DNA of 64,000 nt from Typha latifolia (GCA_019914945.1 CM034101.1:11667188-11731187), one strand, 5' to 3'; numbered from the stretch's first letter, positions 1 to 12,181 are shown. The notes: generated by a model from the sequence alone, not told the origin. Numbers and translations are program-made.

Positions 1-785
1 TGAGCTTGACTCCGCTTAAGAGTAATCTGATCCAACGATTTTTGCGAAGTAAGGGAAGGTTCCGAAGCATCCACACGCACCCCACTCTGAGTGCACAAAT
101 TTGTAATAAAGATGCCAAACGGTAACCTCTCACGAGGTGCTTCTTTCTATGCAGCTGTGAGAATCGAATCATAGATCACCGCAACCAAATCAACAGAAAC
201 TCCAGATAACATTGCATTAAGGAGGAAGGCACGATCAGGACTAATACTGGAATGGTGAGTCTTGGGGGTGACGTTGTACATACAAAGCAAGTGAAGCATG
301 CGAGCCATTGATGTCAGTTTCGCATGCGGCATCATGTTTCCCTTCCAATGTTCCCCTTTGATTAGTAAAGTGCCATCATATTCATTGACATCAAGAAGTG
401 GAGCAGACGTTGGATACTAGAACTCACCATCAGGAAGACGAAGTTCAGCGTAAATAACATCTGCATTCAAGTATACAGACACCCCACGAACAATAGAACG
501 TATACAGCGGTCTAAAACCGTGGCATTACTAAAAAATTCCCGAACAACTTCCACATAAGCAGTCCTGCTCATCCGACACACCGATAACCATCCTCGCTCA
601 GTAAATATCTATTTTATTCCCAAAGAAGAAAAATCGGAAATGACCATGGGTCGTTCACAAATAACAGGAGGGGTGCCAAAATTATGTTTGTAACGCCCCG
701 CAGCCGTAGATGTCGAAAACTTGGGAGCCGAAGTAGGTGAGGAAGGCGGCCTAGGTTTCTTAGAAACTGCAGCTTTTCTAGGCAT
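1..785 (-). pseudogene. Extra 3' ORF (ORF2) of SIRE element A, plant-transposon-protein-like, partial
   Basis: One frame can be followed from an ATG at 785 to base 1, broken by three in-frame stops, all TAG, near 609-611, 418-420 and 147-149, with no frameshift. The product starts with a basic, Pro/Ser-rich stretch (MPRKAAVSKKPRPP). It then resembles the putative plant transposon protein domain seen next to plant retroelements, with words such as TERGWLSVC, GEHWKGNMMPH and ERLPFGIFI. I see no signal peptide or membrane segment, so an envelope role is not supported. Element C carries the same domain with two of the same TAG codons; the 418 TAG is CAG there. Function is unknown. It lies downstream of pol on the same strand, with its own promoter-like module at 1241-1337. 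Confidence 0.7.
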
Positions 786-1240
786 TCTTGAGAAAGAAAC
801 AAGATGCAAGATTCAATACATGCCGAAAGCAAACAAAAAGTTAGCAAGAAATATAAAAAATCTAAGAAACCATGAAGGCCCTAAATGAAATCCATCATCC
901 ACTTGAAAACGCTAAGATATCACGTTCAATCACACAAGAAACATCAAGATAGTAACTTTAACGTGATCAAAACTCGAAAACGCACGAAATCAATCAAGAT
1001 TAAGAGACTTAATTGAATAAAAAATAGGAAAATTGATGGATGATCATACCTCGCAAAAGTGAAGAAAAACTAAGAAATTCGACCGAAAGATGCTAGATCC
1101 GAAGGAGAACGACCCTTTAAAAGATTTTGTGGTGAGAAATTTGATGAAAAATACCAAGATCTTGAAGATTTGAGAGGGAGAAAATGAAGGGTTTTTAGGG
1201 TTTGGAAGATGGAATATGAAAACCATTGGGTTCGGACGCA

Positions 1241-1337
1241 ATATATAAAGAATCCTCGAGTGCGTTCGAACGCACCAGTCTTTGCGTTCGAACGCGCCAG
1301 TCACCGCGTTTGACCTCAAAAATTTGCGTTCGAACGC
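1241..1337 (-). promoter_or_regulatory. Palindrome cluster plus TATA-like box upstream of ORF2
   Basis: Three exact copies of the palindrome GCGTTCGAACGC lie at 1262-1273, 1284-1295 and 1326-1337. On the minus strand they are followed about 12 bases later by a TATA-like run (rc of atatataaag, 1241-1250). Further downstream come a pyrimidine-rich leader and a donor-like GAG/GTATGA near 1050, then the ORF2 ATG at 785. The same arrangement recurs in element C and in two kinds of LTR in this window. A promoter role is inferred from layout only. Confidence 0.5.
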
Positions 1338-1399
1338 CCCTTTTTTTATGTAAAAATCAAAAGAAAAAATCAAAAAATCTTTTTGGAGATGCACCTCTA

Positions 1400-2330
1400 A
1401 AAATTCAAAATAGATTCAAGATATAAAATATGACAATCGAATGAAATAAGTCATACATAGATCAATCAAATCATCAAAAGCATATTATAATCAATTTTAA
1501 TGCATCACTCAAAATTAAATTAATCTTGATTGATCATAACAATATACATATGCAAGGTGAGCATAGATAACATGAAGCATTCTTCTTAAATAAACTTTCC
1601 TATTTAAACAATGATACAACACAGTAGTCAAACCGACTTAGTATTTAAATTTACATTTTTCGACTTATTCTCCATAACTGAACATGAATTTTTCCTGTAT
1701 TATTTTTTTTATACATAAACCATATAGGTGCAATGATGGCTTTCACACATGAGTAGGTAGCCCTTTTCTTGTAATATATATCAAACAATGTGCAAGAAGA
1801 TATTCACAAACATCAAAAAAATTTATTTAATTTGCAAGCAATGTACAGAGTCAAACTGGACTCTAAACAAGATGGCTTTCACACAAACTTATTGTAGCCC
1901 TTTTCATTTATCTTTTATGAACACATTTGTGATGACTAAGCATGAGGTCAAACTGTGCAAATCAACGTCAATAGTGAGCTATTTAAAGAAAAATTTAATG
2001 ATGTCATGCTCACTCAAGAATATACACATGTTATGAGTGCATTAAATTTAATTTAATTATCATAGAAGTTGAGAAAGTGAACAAATCAGAAATGATACAA
2101 TATACTGCAAGATGACAAAATTGACTATCATAACTCATAATCAAGAGAAAAATCATATTTATATGTCAAGAGTATATTATGGAATCTAGGAGTGCATCAA
2201 ATTTTTTTTTATGACAAAAACTCTTGACAAATCTAAAACTAAAACCAAAGAAAAGTTCAGAGTAAAGAAAACCTTAAAAGAAACGAAAAGAAATAATAAA
2301 AAAGAAACACGCAAACCAGACCAAAAAAAA
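1400..2330 (-). other. Non-coding spacer between pol and ORF2 of element A
   Basis: AT-rich stretch without a credible reading frame. It is alignable base by base with 37700-38325 (element B, plus) and 46390-47150 (element C, minus), including the repeated phrase about tgtgaaagccatc. It therefore belongs to the SIRE element and is not host DNA. Confidence 0.7.
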
Positions 2331-5215
2331 TCAATCCAAAGCACAAATCCCTAAAGAAGTACGAAGATATTTAAATCTCTGTAAATCCAAAAGTTTTGTA
2401 AAAAGATCACCCAACTGTTTCTCCGTCTCAATATGTTCTAGTGCTATTGTTTTGTCTTCAACTAACTCGCGTATAAAATGATGTCGGATATCAATATGTT
2501 TTGTACGCTAGTGTTGAACATGATTTTTCGATATGTTAATAGCACTCATGTTGTCACAATAAAGCACCATAGTATCTTGTTCAATCCCATAATTTTTGAC
2601 CATCTGTTTCATCCAGAGTAACTGAGAATAACAACTTCCCGCTGCAATGTACTCGGCCTTCGCAGTAGATAAAGATATCGAGTTTTGTTTCTTACTGTGC
2701 TAAGCAACCAGATTGTTTCCAATATAAAAACCTCCACCTGAGGTACTTTTTCTATCATCACATGAACCTGCCCAATCAAAATCCGTGTATTTAGATATGA
2801 TAGCTCTCGAGTCATACGTAAACCAGATACCTAAGTCAACTGTGCCACCGACATATTTTATGATACGTTTCACATCAAACAAATATGTCTCCTTAGGTTC
2901 AGATAGAAACCTAGCACACACACCGACACTAAATGCAATGTCTGATCTACTAGCAGTTAAGTACAAAAGACTACCAATCATGCTCCTATACAGTGTTTGA
3001 TCAACACTTTTTCCTGAAATATTCTTACCTAGTTTGGTAGTTGTACTCATAGGAGTTCTAGTATGTTTTGCATTTTTTAAACTGAATTTAGTCACAAGAT
3101 CCTTAGCATACTTGTTTTGAGCGATAAATATCCCTCTTTCCAATTGAGTAATTTGAAGTCCCAAAAAGAACTTTAACTCACCCATCATGCTCATCTCAAA
3201 ATGACTATGCATAAGATCTGCAAACTCCTTAGCTAATGATTGACTCGTTGGCCCGAAGACAATGCCATCCACATATATTTGTGCCACAACTAAACTCTTG
3301 TTCGACCATCTAATGAGCAATGTCTTGTCCACTCCCCCTCGAGTGAACCCCGCATCCACTAAAAAAGTGGTCAACTTCTCATACCAAGCTCTTGGAGCTT
3401 GTTTTATTTCGTAGAGGGCCTTTTTCAGTTTAAACACATGAAAAGGAAATTTTTGATCTTCGAACCCTTTCGATTGTTCCACATAAATATCTTCATTCAG
3501 AGTACCATTCAAGAAAGCAATTTTCACATCCATTTGAAATAATTTAAATTTTAAGTGACAAGCAATAGCAAGCAGTATACGAATAGATTCTAATCTAGCA
3601 ACAGGAGCAAATGTCTCATCAAAATCTATACCCTCAACCTGAGTATATCCCTGTGCTACGAGTCTAGCTTTATTTCGAACTATATTGCCATGTTCATCAC
3701 TTTTATTCTTGTAAATCTATTTTGTTCAAATGACGTTCACATTCTTAGGTCTAGGAACTAAATACCAAATATCATTCCTAGAAAATTGCTCTAATTTCTC
3801 ATGCATAGCATTAACCCAAGAATCGTTTAACAATGCTTCCTTCACATTTTTAGGTTCAAAAGAAGATGTATAACAAGTAAATGATACCTCACTTTGGATT
3901 TGTCGTCTTGTCTTAATTGGTTCATTCACGTCTCCGATCACTTGTGACAATAGATGATTTCATTTCACTCTGACAGATGGTTCCAGTACGTTGCAGTCAT
4001 CTTTGTTCATTTCAACTTTGTTCTCGTCCTGATTCTCAATTTCCAGATCAAGCTCATTTCCTATTTCTTCGTCATATATATCTGCAGAAATAGAAATATG
4101 AGTAGCTTTAGTTAAATCAGTTGTGGATTCATCTATCATAACATTAGCAGATTTCATAACAGTAGAAGTGTCAAGATTAAATACTCTGTAGGCTCTACTA
4201 TTATTCGAATACCCTAAGAAGATACCTTTGAGTAACCTTTTTAGCGTGAAGCATAACTCTAGCCATTTCCTGCACAACTCGATTCTTTCTTTCAACAATC
4301 CCGTTTTGTTGTGGAGTTATAGGAGCTGAAAACTCATGTTGAATACCAAGAGAATCACAAAATATAGAAAAAATTTCATTTTTAAATTCTCTACCATGAT
4401 CAGAACGAATCCTAACTAGGGTTGTAGATTTTTAATTCTGCAATTTTAAGCATAGTGATGTAAAAATCTCAAACGTTTTAGACTTCTCGCGTAGAAAGGC
4501 AACCCAGGTATATCTGGAGTAATCATCGACCATTAAGAATATATAGCGTTTACCTCCAAGACTTTCCGTGTTTGTTGGATCCATCAAGTCCATGTGAACT
4601 AATTGAAGCACACGGTCGGTGGTAGCTGCATTTACCTTCTTGTGTGAGATCCGAATTTGTTTTCTAATTTAACATGAATCGCACACTCTTTTTGACATTT
4701 CTTTCATCTTAGGTATTCCTCTTACCACTTTTTGTTTGGACAGAGTAAATAATTCCTTATGATTCACATGTCCAAGACGTTGATGCCAAAGATCTGCAAT
4801 GTCGAAAGAGGCATTGTTACATTTCAGTTTATGTGACGTTCCAACAACATAGCAATTATCAGATGTTCTAGATCCATAACATATAACATTACCACCATGA
4901 TCTAGAATAGTACAATCATTTTTGGAGAATTTTACTTGATAATCTTCATCACAAAATTGACTGATACTCAGAATATTTGCTTTCAAGCCCTTAACATAAA
5001 GAACATTTTCAAGAATAGGAACCCCCGGAGAACTTACCTTTTCTTTACCTATTACCTTGGATGAATTACCATCTCCGAATGTCACAACTCCCCCTTCATG
5101 TTTTTCAAGATTAGAAAATAATGACTTATCACCCGACATATGTCTTGAATAGCCATTGTCTAAATATCACAAATCAGAATTTAAAGCTTTCAAGGCTGTA
5201 TGCACAACATAACAT
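2331..5215 (-). pseudogene. Copia pol polyprotein of element A (protease, integrase, RT, RNase H), decayed
   Basis: From the right: protease with the usual D-S/T-G changed (reads YLDNGYSRHMSG, preceded by TGA where Trp is expected). Next come the GAG-pre-integrase zinc finger (LWHQRLGH to CDSC, 4669-5139) and integrase core with both Asp contexts and the Glu context (ITPQQNGIVERKN near 4310). A deletion near 4225 then fuses into the late integrase linker. RT follows with [14 protein letters not shown] (frame-broken), [13 protein letters not shown] and the catalytic motif as YVDG instead of YVDD. RNase H continues past a TGG to TAG stop at about 2700 to a stop at 2331. A working copy would copy element RNA into DNA and integrate it; this one cannot. 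Nucleotide similarity to elements B and C makes the family assignment firm. Confidence 0.85.
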
Positions 5216-5216
5216 T

Positions 5217-7000
5217 TCAAATCATTTTTCTTGACCATATGGCCTTTGTTTTCATCCCATAAATGAAAGCAGTTCTAGGTTTTTGCAAAAATTTGCAATG
5301 AGGTCGAATATGCCCTAGAATGCCGCAATGATAGCATGTCGGAACAAACTCTTTTCTACTCACCTTTTGTCGAGGAGTGTGACTAAAGTTTACCTTTGAT
5401 GCCGTTAACGATTCACCAGTTTGTAGATTCACCTTTAGTTTAGAAGCATTCATCGAGGATTGCTTTGTAAATGCAGTTGATGACTTCAGATATTCTTCCT
5501 TTTGTATACCTGCAGAAACGAAGATAGTTTTATTATTATTTGAATTACTAGTGTATCCAACACCATACCTATTTTTTCTAGAGATCTGAGCCTTTAGAAT
5601 CTCGTCAAGTTTATTCTTCCCTTTTAGAAATGTCACTTCCTTATTCAGTCGCTCTAGTTCAATTTCATCAGCATTCATTTTATTTTTTGTATTGTCAAGT
5701 TGTTCAGAAAAGTCTTTGACACGTTCAAGTTTCAATTTGTACTTCTCCTCAAATTGAATTCTTTCTAGTTCGATTACCTTGAGTCGTTGAAGTAGTCTAA
5801 GATTGCTTTTCTTGAGTTTAAACGACTCCAGGTACAGGTCATTATATGTCTTTTGAATTTCAGATTCATCTTCCTCAGTTGGTAACATATCATAATCATC
5901 TGTACTATCAGTATCAACAACAGAATCGATATTAAGTAGAGAAGAGTCCAAAGCAACAAAATTTTCTTCATCTTTTCCAGAATCATCATCAGATTCATCT
6001 GAGTCATCCCAAGTAACTTTCATAGCTTTACCCTTCTTCTTAAGGCGATTAGGGCATTCTTGTGCTATGTGTCCAAAACCAGAATATTCAAAACATCAAA
6101 CTTTATTCTCAGAATTCTTATTTTTCTGTTTGACACTATTGTTGCTCACACCTATATTCGAACTCGCAGTATTCTTCTTTTTCACAAAGGCTTTGTTTTT
6201 CTCAAGTTTTTCAGCATTCAACTTGTTTGGCTTCCGAAAGAATTTATTAAACATTTTGACGAACATGGCCAACATCTCAACATCTAAATCACCTTCATCA
6301 TCAAACTCATCTATAATTTCTTCAACTGTGGATATAGCAATCCTTTGGACTTCCTCGGTTTTGAAAGACTGGACTCAAATGTTTGTAGATTTCCTACCAA
6401 TTGTTCAACTTTCATAGAATCGATGTCCTTACTTTCCTCAATAGCTGTAACTTTCGCTTGAAACCTCTCTAGAAGAGACCTAAGGATCTTACAGACAATT
6501 ATGTTTTCAGAAATTTTCTCTCCTAGGTTGAAACTGGAGTTGACTATATCACTCAGCTTTGTATAGAACTCATCAAATGTCTCATTCTCCTCCATACGTA
6601 GAGTTTCAAAACTAGTAGTCAACCTCTAAAGTTTAGAAAGTTTTACAGCCATAGTTCCTTCGTGAATAGTTTTTAAGATTGTCCAAGCTTCTTTTGCTAT
6701 CTCACAAGTAGAAATTTTTCTAAATTCTTCCGAGGAAACACAACTAAAAATTGCATTTATTGCCTTGCTATTGCATCCAACTTTTTCATAGTCTGACCTA
6801 TCCCAAGACTCTATTGGTTTATCAACAAGTTTATCATCCACCATGTACATTGGTGGACTCCAACCGTTCACAACGACAAACCATACTCGTTCATCTATAG
6901 ACTTCAAGTAAACTCTCATCCTAGCTTTCCAATATCCATAATTTGATCCATCTAGGATAGGAGGTCTAATAGATGATGGTCCATCTTTATGAAAATCTAT
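5217..7000 (-). pseudogene. Copia gag of element A (SIRE type, long)
   Basis: The N-terminal half (6311-7000) carries the SIRE gag signature: RPPILDGSNYGYWKARMR, then STCEIAKEAWTIL. The likely start codon is ATA here (6998-7000), where element B has ATG. A stop follows KLSKL. The middle has a first zinc knuckle with one Cys changed (CFEYSGFGHIAQEC, near 6070-6110). The ORF at 5217-6023 has an acidic stretch, a roughly 100-residue coiled-coil region rich in Lys, Glu and Leu, and a second intact knuckle (CYHCGILGHIRPHC, near 5300). Two knuckles and a coiled coil are typical of SIRE gags and would package RNA in virus-like particles. At least two stops and one frame break make it a pseudogene. 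Confidence 0.8.
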
Positions 7001-7037
7001 GCCTATCTGATCTCTCTCAAAGGGTGAGAGAACACCT

Positions 7038-7047
7038 TCTGATACCA
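7038..7047 (-). promoter_or_regulatory. Primer-binding site of element A (initiator tRNA-Met type)
   Basis: On the minus strand the sequence reads TGGTATCAGA directly upstream of gag and a few bases after the LTR end. This matches the start of the usual plant primer site TGGTATCAGAGC, with the last bases changed. Confidence 0.7.
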
Positions 7048-7050
7048 ATT

Positions 7051-7506
7051 AAAAAACCCCTAGACACAAGTATGTATCTAAATACTAGGCAATGATATCA
7101 CTCGTTCGCTTAAGTAAAAGTTCGTAGAAATATTAAGAATGAACGCCAAGATTTTAACGTGGAAAAACCCAAACGGGAAAAAACCACCGATCCAAACTCG
7201 GATCAAAACCAATCACTAGAATAATAGCAGTTACAAGACTAACTCACAAAACAACCCGTTGATCCAAACGACTTTGTTCTTCTCAGTCTTGCTCGCTAGA
7301 ACCCACGATTCACTACTTCTCCTGATTGAAGTCCAACCTCAGTAACCCTCGAGATTGATCTTTCGTCTAGATAACCCTTAAGACGAAAGATTAACTTTTT
7401 AATGATGAGTGAAACCTTGTTAGTTGAAGAACCGATGTACCCTCAAGAAGTCTCCTTCAATAATGCTTCTTCAACCACCCTAGAGATAGGGCGTCACAAT
7501 CCTTCT
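7051..7506 (-). repeat. 3' part (R-U5) of the 5' LTR of element A
   Basis: Aligns closely with 34000-34464 in element B on the opposite strand, sharing the stretches around aaagattaatctttcgtct and gttctagc. It ends next to the primer site. Homology to B stops near 7506, after aaggattgtga. Confidence 0.7.
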
Positions 7507-8158
7507 TCAACAACTTTCCTATTTACATCATTCGCAGATTCGAAGGTGGATTGTGGATGTTAGGGTTATGGATGGATATGAAGATGAAGGTGGATTGTGG
7601 ATGTGATTTAGGGATACAGACGAAGGGAACGAAGTGCTCGAGATCCCAAAGAAGAAGGGTGGCTCGATAGTCGAGGGAGATTAAAAGTTAGGAGAAGCCT
7701 TGCCGACGGTAGAGGTGGAAGGATGGTGAAGAGGGAGGAGGGAGATTATGGTAGATAGATGTTAAAGAGGCAAGAAATTAATATTCCAATAGCATATTGA
7801 ATTTGACTGCCATCCACATATATATAAAGGCTAGCCAACAAGTCCTAAAGCAATAAGTAACCCTAGTTTCTAGAGGATTCCCACCGATCGCGTTCGAATG
7901 CGCCCGATCGCATTCGAATGCACAATAGGTGTTCTATGTATGTGCGAACGCGATGTAGGCGTTCGAACGCGGGCGTTCGAACTTGCCCGACCGTGTTCGA
8001 ATGCACAATATGCGTTCTTGATATTTGCGAACCTAATGTAGACGTCCGCAAGAGCATTCGGACGCAACCCATCCTACATTCGAGCAACCTACAAGAATTT
8101 TATTTTAATAAAAATAAATAACTAATGCAATAAGAAAGGATCCTAACTAAATGTATCA
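7507..8158 (-). repeat. LTR-P-like promoter segment with palindromes, forming the outer part of the A LTR
   Basis: This stretch does not match the LTR of element B. Its outer 300 bases (7800-8158) match the LTR-P segment at 44900-45307: the same order of AT-rich edge, TTCGAA palindromes (exact copy at 7959-7970), agggtta, and a TATA-like run (7818-7829, minus). It begins TGATACATT on the minus strand. The A LTR may be a chimera of SIRE U5 with a foreign U3, or a second LTR may simply abut it. Confidence 0.5.
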
Positions 8159-8226
8159 CCATCCTATCCTTGCGCCGCGCATGTCGTGTGGGCGTGCACG
8201 TGCTCGTGCCAGGCGGGAGCATTTCA
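8159..8226 (+). repeat. Remnant of the 5' LTR of G1
   Basis: The stretch gcgcatgtcgtgtgggcgtg through gggagcatttca matches the end of the G1 3' LTR at 19800-19866. Its left side is cut by element A. Confidence 0.65.
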
Positions 8227-8233
8227 ATTCAGG

Positions 8234-8246
8234 TGGTATCAGAGCC
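8234..8246 (+). promoter_or_regulatory. Primer-binding site of G1
   Basis: TGGTATCAGAGCC is a perfect match to the standard plant initiator tRNA-Met primer site. It lies seven bases after the LTR end at 8226. Confidence 0.85.
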
Positions 8247-9811
8247 TAGGTTTAAGGATGATCTAGCAAACCATCAAGTATACTAGTTGTCGATTTGGTT
8301 TAGGGTTATGCTAGTAGTCGATCTCGATGAGTTTGATATTAATTGGTCGACATAGAAATCTAGGTTGTGAAGATTATTAAGTTTTGATACTTTACGATAT
8401 TGATAGAAATAATTTGTGATATTGGTATATTGAAAATTTATCTGAGCGACCAATGAATAGGAAGAGATATTACTAAATTATGCATTGATGTTATCGAAGT
8501 CGAGGTGTTATAGTCAGTGGAGCATAATATTGGAGATGTCGACATGTTCATATGATGTAATAAAATGTAGAAATTCCTAAACATGTGGAGATATTTATTT
8601 ATGCAGAAGAATTATTTGCAGTAGATTTGAGATACTTCTAAACAGATATAGCATATTTTTGGATTTTTGATCTTTTATGGATACATTTGAGATTAGGAGA
8701 TTGATGAAAAAAAAAGGTATATGTGGAGAGAGACTATTTTGATTCTTTATGAGAGTCATAATTGATTTGGATGTATGAGAAATATATGTGATGATTTGGT
8801 ATAGTGAAAAAGATATTAGGTGATATAATATAGATGATTGTAGATTATGTATAGAAAAGAATTTTTGGGATGACTAGTATGATAAATTATATTTGCAAGA
8901 TACTTGCGTTAGTAGGTATAAAATTTTGATTATACCGACAAGATGGATAATTTAATAGGGATATGTTTGTCCAATAGTATTACTAGAGGATTTACATCTT
9001 GTTTAAATATTTAAGTTGATGATTACCAAATAGGGTAATGAGCATAAGAAATATGAAATGGATATAGCTATTGGATTATGAATTATTTCAGTAGTGGAGA
9101 CTTACTGTATATATTTCTAGATGGCATGATAATAGATTTAGTTTAGAAGTTGCTGATAGTGTGAATTTGATTAGATGGAAAGAATGATAATGAAATGAAT
9201 TATATAGGGTGATGATAGTTGCCAAAGTTGATAGTCTCATGATATATCTTGTATGATAGTGAAAATATATTTTGATTATTAGTTTAGTTTAGTTTTGGAT
9301 ATTAATTTAAAGGATAAGAATATTATAGCATGAAGATTGTGTATTTTTGGTGATGAATTTTAATTACAAGTATACAGACTTATTTTATCATGATTATTAG
9401 GTGATATTAATGATGTTATAGAAGGATTTTGATGACGTTATAAGACTAAATTGTGCAATATATGTAGTGGACTTTGTATAGAGGATGTGATAAAATATTA
9501 AGTTGAGACTCTTGAAGAAATATGAGGTTTAAGTGATTTAATTAGGAATGAGATATATTATTTTTTTAATCATAGATGTTAAGTTGAGATATTATGTGCT
9601 TTGACATGTTAGTTGTTTTCATGATACTAATTGGAGAGATAACTTGATAGAGTTATTCATAGAGCCTATAGACTTAATCATTTATTATGACTAATAGATG
9701 TATTGGAAGTTGAACTAATTGCTTCATAGGACATATCATATTCAGTGTATCAATAGATGTTTATTATACTGCTAGAAGATAACCAGATAATGATGTATAG
9801 GAAAGTGATTA
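8247..9811 (+). other. Interior of G1, left piece: no gene seen
   Basis: AT-rich and strikingly poor in C on this strand. In one sample line (9061-9120) I count 5 C against 12 G. No reading frame over 60 codons and no gypsy domain could be recognised. Confidence 0.6.
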
Positions 9812-11877
9812 TATAACACCCACAACCTTAAAAACGTGCATGGCACGAGCCCACATGGCACGTGCGTGGTACTTGACTATTTGGTTAGTTACTAACAATC
9901 AAATAAACCTGCATCAACATCATAAATTTATCCACAATATCTAAACTAAGAATAACATAAGTCTAACTACAGTATACTTAGGCCCCACACAAGCCACAAC
10001 ACATCATCAATAGTTTCTTACCACAACATATACACAACGGTGTATATACATAATTATACAAGTACAAAGTCACCTACTAGAATATAAGACAAGGATAAAT
10101 ACACTTTGGAGGATGTCCACTAATACATCAAATAAGATAACTCATCTAGCGCATAACACTAACCACACACTATTCTTCACCCACTGGCAAGATCTTTAAG
10201 AGAGTATCCTACTTCACTCGTTCGCCTAGATTTTTGGAAAGGAGAAAATAAAGAGTCATGATCTAAAGGCTTAGTGAATAGACCTTATCCCGAATCAGTG
10301 AAGCCAAACAAAAAATAAATCATGTAGTGGATAATATGAATCAGAAAGAGCATCATGTTATGAATGAGAGTATGAATGTAACCTCAATAATATATAATTG
10401 AAATGTAGATAACATGTCATAACTAATAAAAGCATATAATCCTCGACGATAAGTAAACAAATCTCCATGCCATAGTATCATCATAACTTTCTCTCAAATA
10501 TGACACATGATGCATGCCGTCTATGACCATGCTATGATATCAAATGCAAATATATATGATGTAAATTGACCATTTGATAATCAGGTATTCAGATGAGGAT
10601 AAAATCATATGCAGTTCTCAACATCATGATCATCACCGACATCTCGGTATAATATTAATATACTAGACCACTGTGCACAGTCAACACAAAGTACCCGATC
10701 TCAACATCTTGCCCGTAGGCTGAAAGCATACCTTGCTATACGCTAAGGGTATCTAGATCGGGTATCCCCACCGGTTAATAAAAATCACGTGAGGGTAACT
10801 CGCCACACACATGCCCTGGCGAACGACAGGTGTTCGATTGTGCACATAGACTCAACTGACGTCGGACATGGGCCATGAGATATCACATATTAGCGACCAT
10901 AATCATTACTCCAGGCACCCCTAACCCTGGCGCCTACTCGGGTACTCTCATTTTTTTTCTATCAACTTTCCTATCAATGAGATTTATACATTTTCTTCTA
11001 TATGATAGATCACGTGTATATATCTAGTACTATAACAAGTCATGCATATCAGGAATTTAGGTGGTAAGGAAGTCAAGAGAAAAATAATGCAATGCAGTCT
11101 CCAACCATATAACTAACACATGTATATCACTGCTAGTCTATCACATGCATACTCATGCTAGAGATCACCCCAACACAAAGTCATAATAGTATAACTCACG
11201 TATCCGTCACATCCGGCAACCGAACGACAACTCGTCCTAATAGGGTCCATGGGGTCTCAAATTTAAGTAGCATGAAGTTAGCCATTCACCTAATTAAAAT
11301 CTATTCATGTAATATATGATGATTTATTTGACTTTAAAATTTCTACTTATCTTTATAACTAGCTAGATTTTTAATTATAAATAAAAATATAAATATAAAT
11401 AAAAACCTAATTATAATTAAATTATATCTTGATTAATTAGGAACTATATAGTCATTACTTTAAAAATTAATAAACAAATAAATACATAAGCATAGGATTT
11501 AATTTGTTACAAAATAATAATGTATAATAAACTATTAGTATTACTTAAAATGTATCTTATTCTACAAATTTGATAATTATAATTTACAAATCTATATATT
11601 AATCTAATAGAGATATAAATAAATAAATATAAGTATTACCTATATTTATACCTAATTAATCATTAATTATACTAATTATAATTAATAATAAACATATTAC
11701 AGAATATATATTGTTATTAAAATAATTAATGTCTAAATAATCTATTTGCATTAATTAAGAAGGAAAAGTCTAAATAAATAAATAAATAATTAATTAATTA
11801 AGACACTACCGTTAGTGCTAAGCTTGGGCTAGCACTGTGCAGAATGAGAAGGAGAAGAAATCGAGGAAGAAGAAGAA

Positions 11878-11936
11878 AAAGAAAGAAGAAAGAAGAAGAA
11901 GAAGAAGAAGAAGAAGAGGAGGAGAAGAAGGGAGGA
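11878..11936. repeat. GAA-rich microsatellite in solo LTR S1
   Basis: Near-continuous aag/gaa triplets. The frames across it give only Lys/Arg/Glu runs and are not genes. Confidence 0.9.
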
Positions 11937-12136
11937 GAGGATGGACGGGGTTATGGACTCGGGCCAGCGAAAAGGGTACTGGCCGCTGCTGGCCAGGTAG
12001 CGGTCGGCGGCTCGGCTTCGACGAGCCCGAGCTTGGGTATTAGCACGCCAAGAGAGAGAGAGTGGTGAGAGGGAGGCTCATTGGCGTTAGTGGAGGTGGT
12101 GGCGACAACGGTAGGCCTACAGAGTGGCGGCAGTAG

Positions 12137-12138
<2 letters not shown>

Positions 12139-12178
<40 letters not shown>
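12139..12178. repeat. (GA)n microsatellite in solo LTR S1
   Basis: About 18 uninterrupted ga units. The equivalent position in the other Tekay-like LTRs also holds GA or TC repeats. Confidence 0.9.

Positions 12179-12181
<3 letters not shown>

Larger units (their letters stand above)
1..8158 (-). mobile_element. SIRE-lineage Ty1/copia retrotransposon (element A), left end outside window
   Basis: Reading the minus strand from right to left, this block has LTR material, a tRNA-Met type primer site, a long gag with two zinc knuckles and a coiled coil, protease, integrase, reverse transcriptase, RNase H, a long non-coding spacer, then an extra ORF. The long gag and the extra ORF after pol fit the SIRE/Maximus lineage. 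The copy is dead: many in-frame stops, a changed protease triad, a changed RT motif and a deletion that removes the end of integrase. Two relatives lie in the window (B at 33636-38325, C at 45308-48836). Its right end abuts gypsy LTR sequence at 8159, so it appears to have inserted into element G1. The 3' LTR should lie to the left of base 1. Confidence 0.85.

Noticed and set aside
1..785. Envelope-like gene after pol, as proposed for some SIRE elements
   Set aside because: No signal peptide, membrane segment or coiled-coil fusion region is visible. The sequence resembles the putative plant transposon protein domain.
1262..1337. CRISPR-like array or heat-shock elements from the TTCGAA repeats
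   Set aside because: Spacing is irregular and the window is a plant nuclear genome. The half-site order is TTC-GAA without the two-base spacing of a heat-shock element.
7863..8121. Short frames with repeated VRT/FER words
   Set aside because: They are translations of the GCGTTCGAACGC palindromes and vanish outside the clusters. The same holds at 1044-1426, 33640-33875 and 44924-45237.
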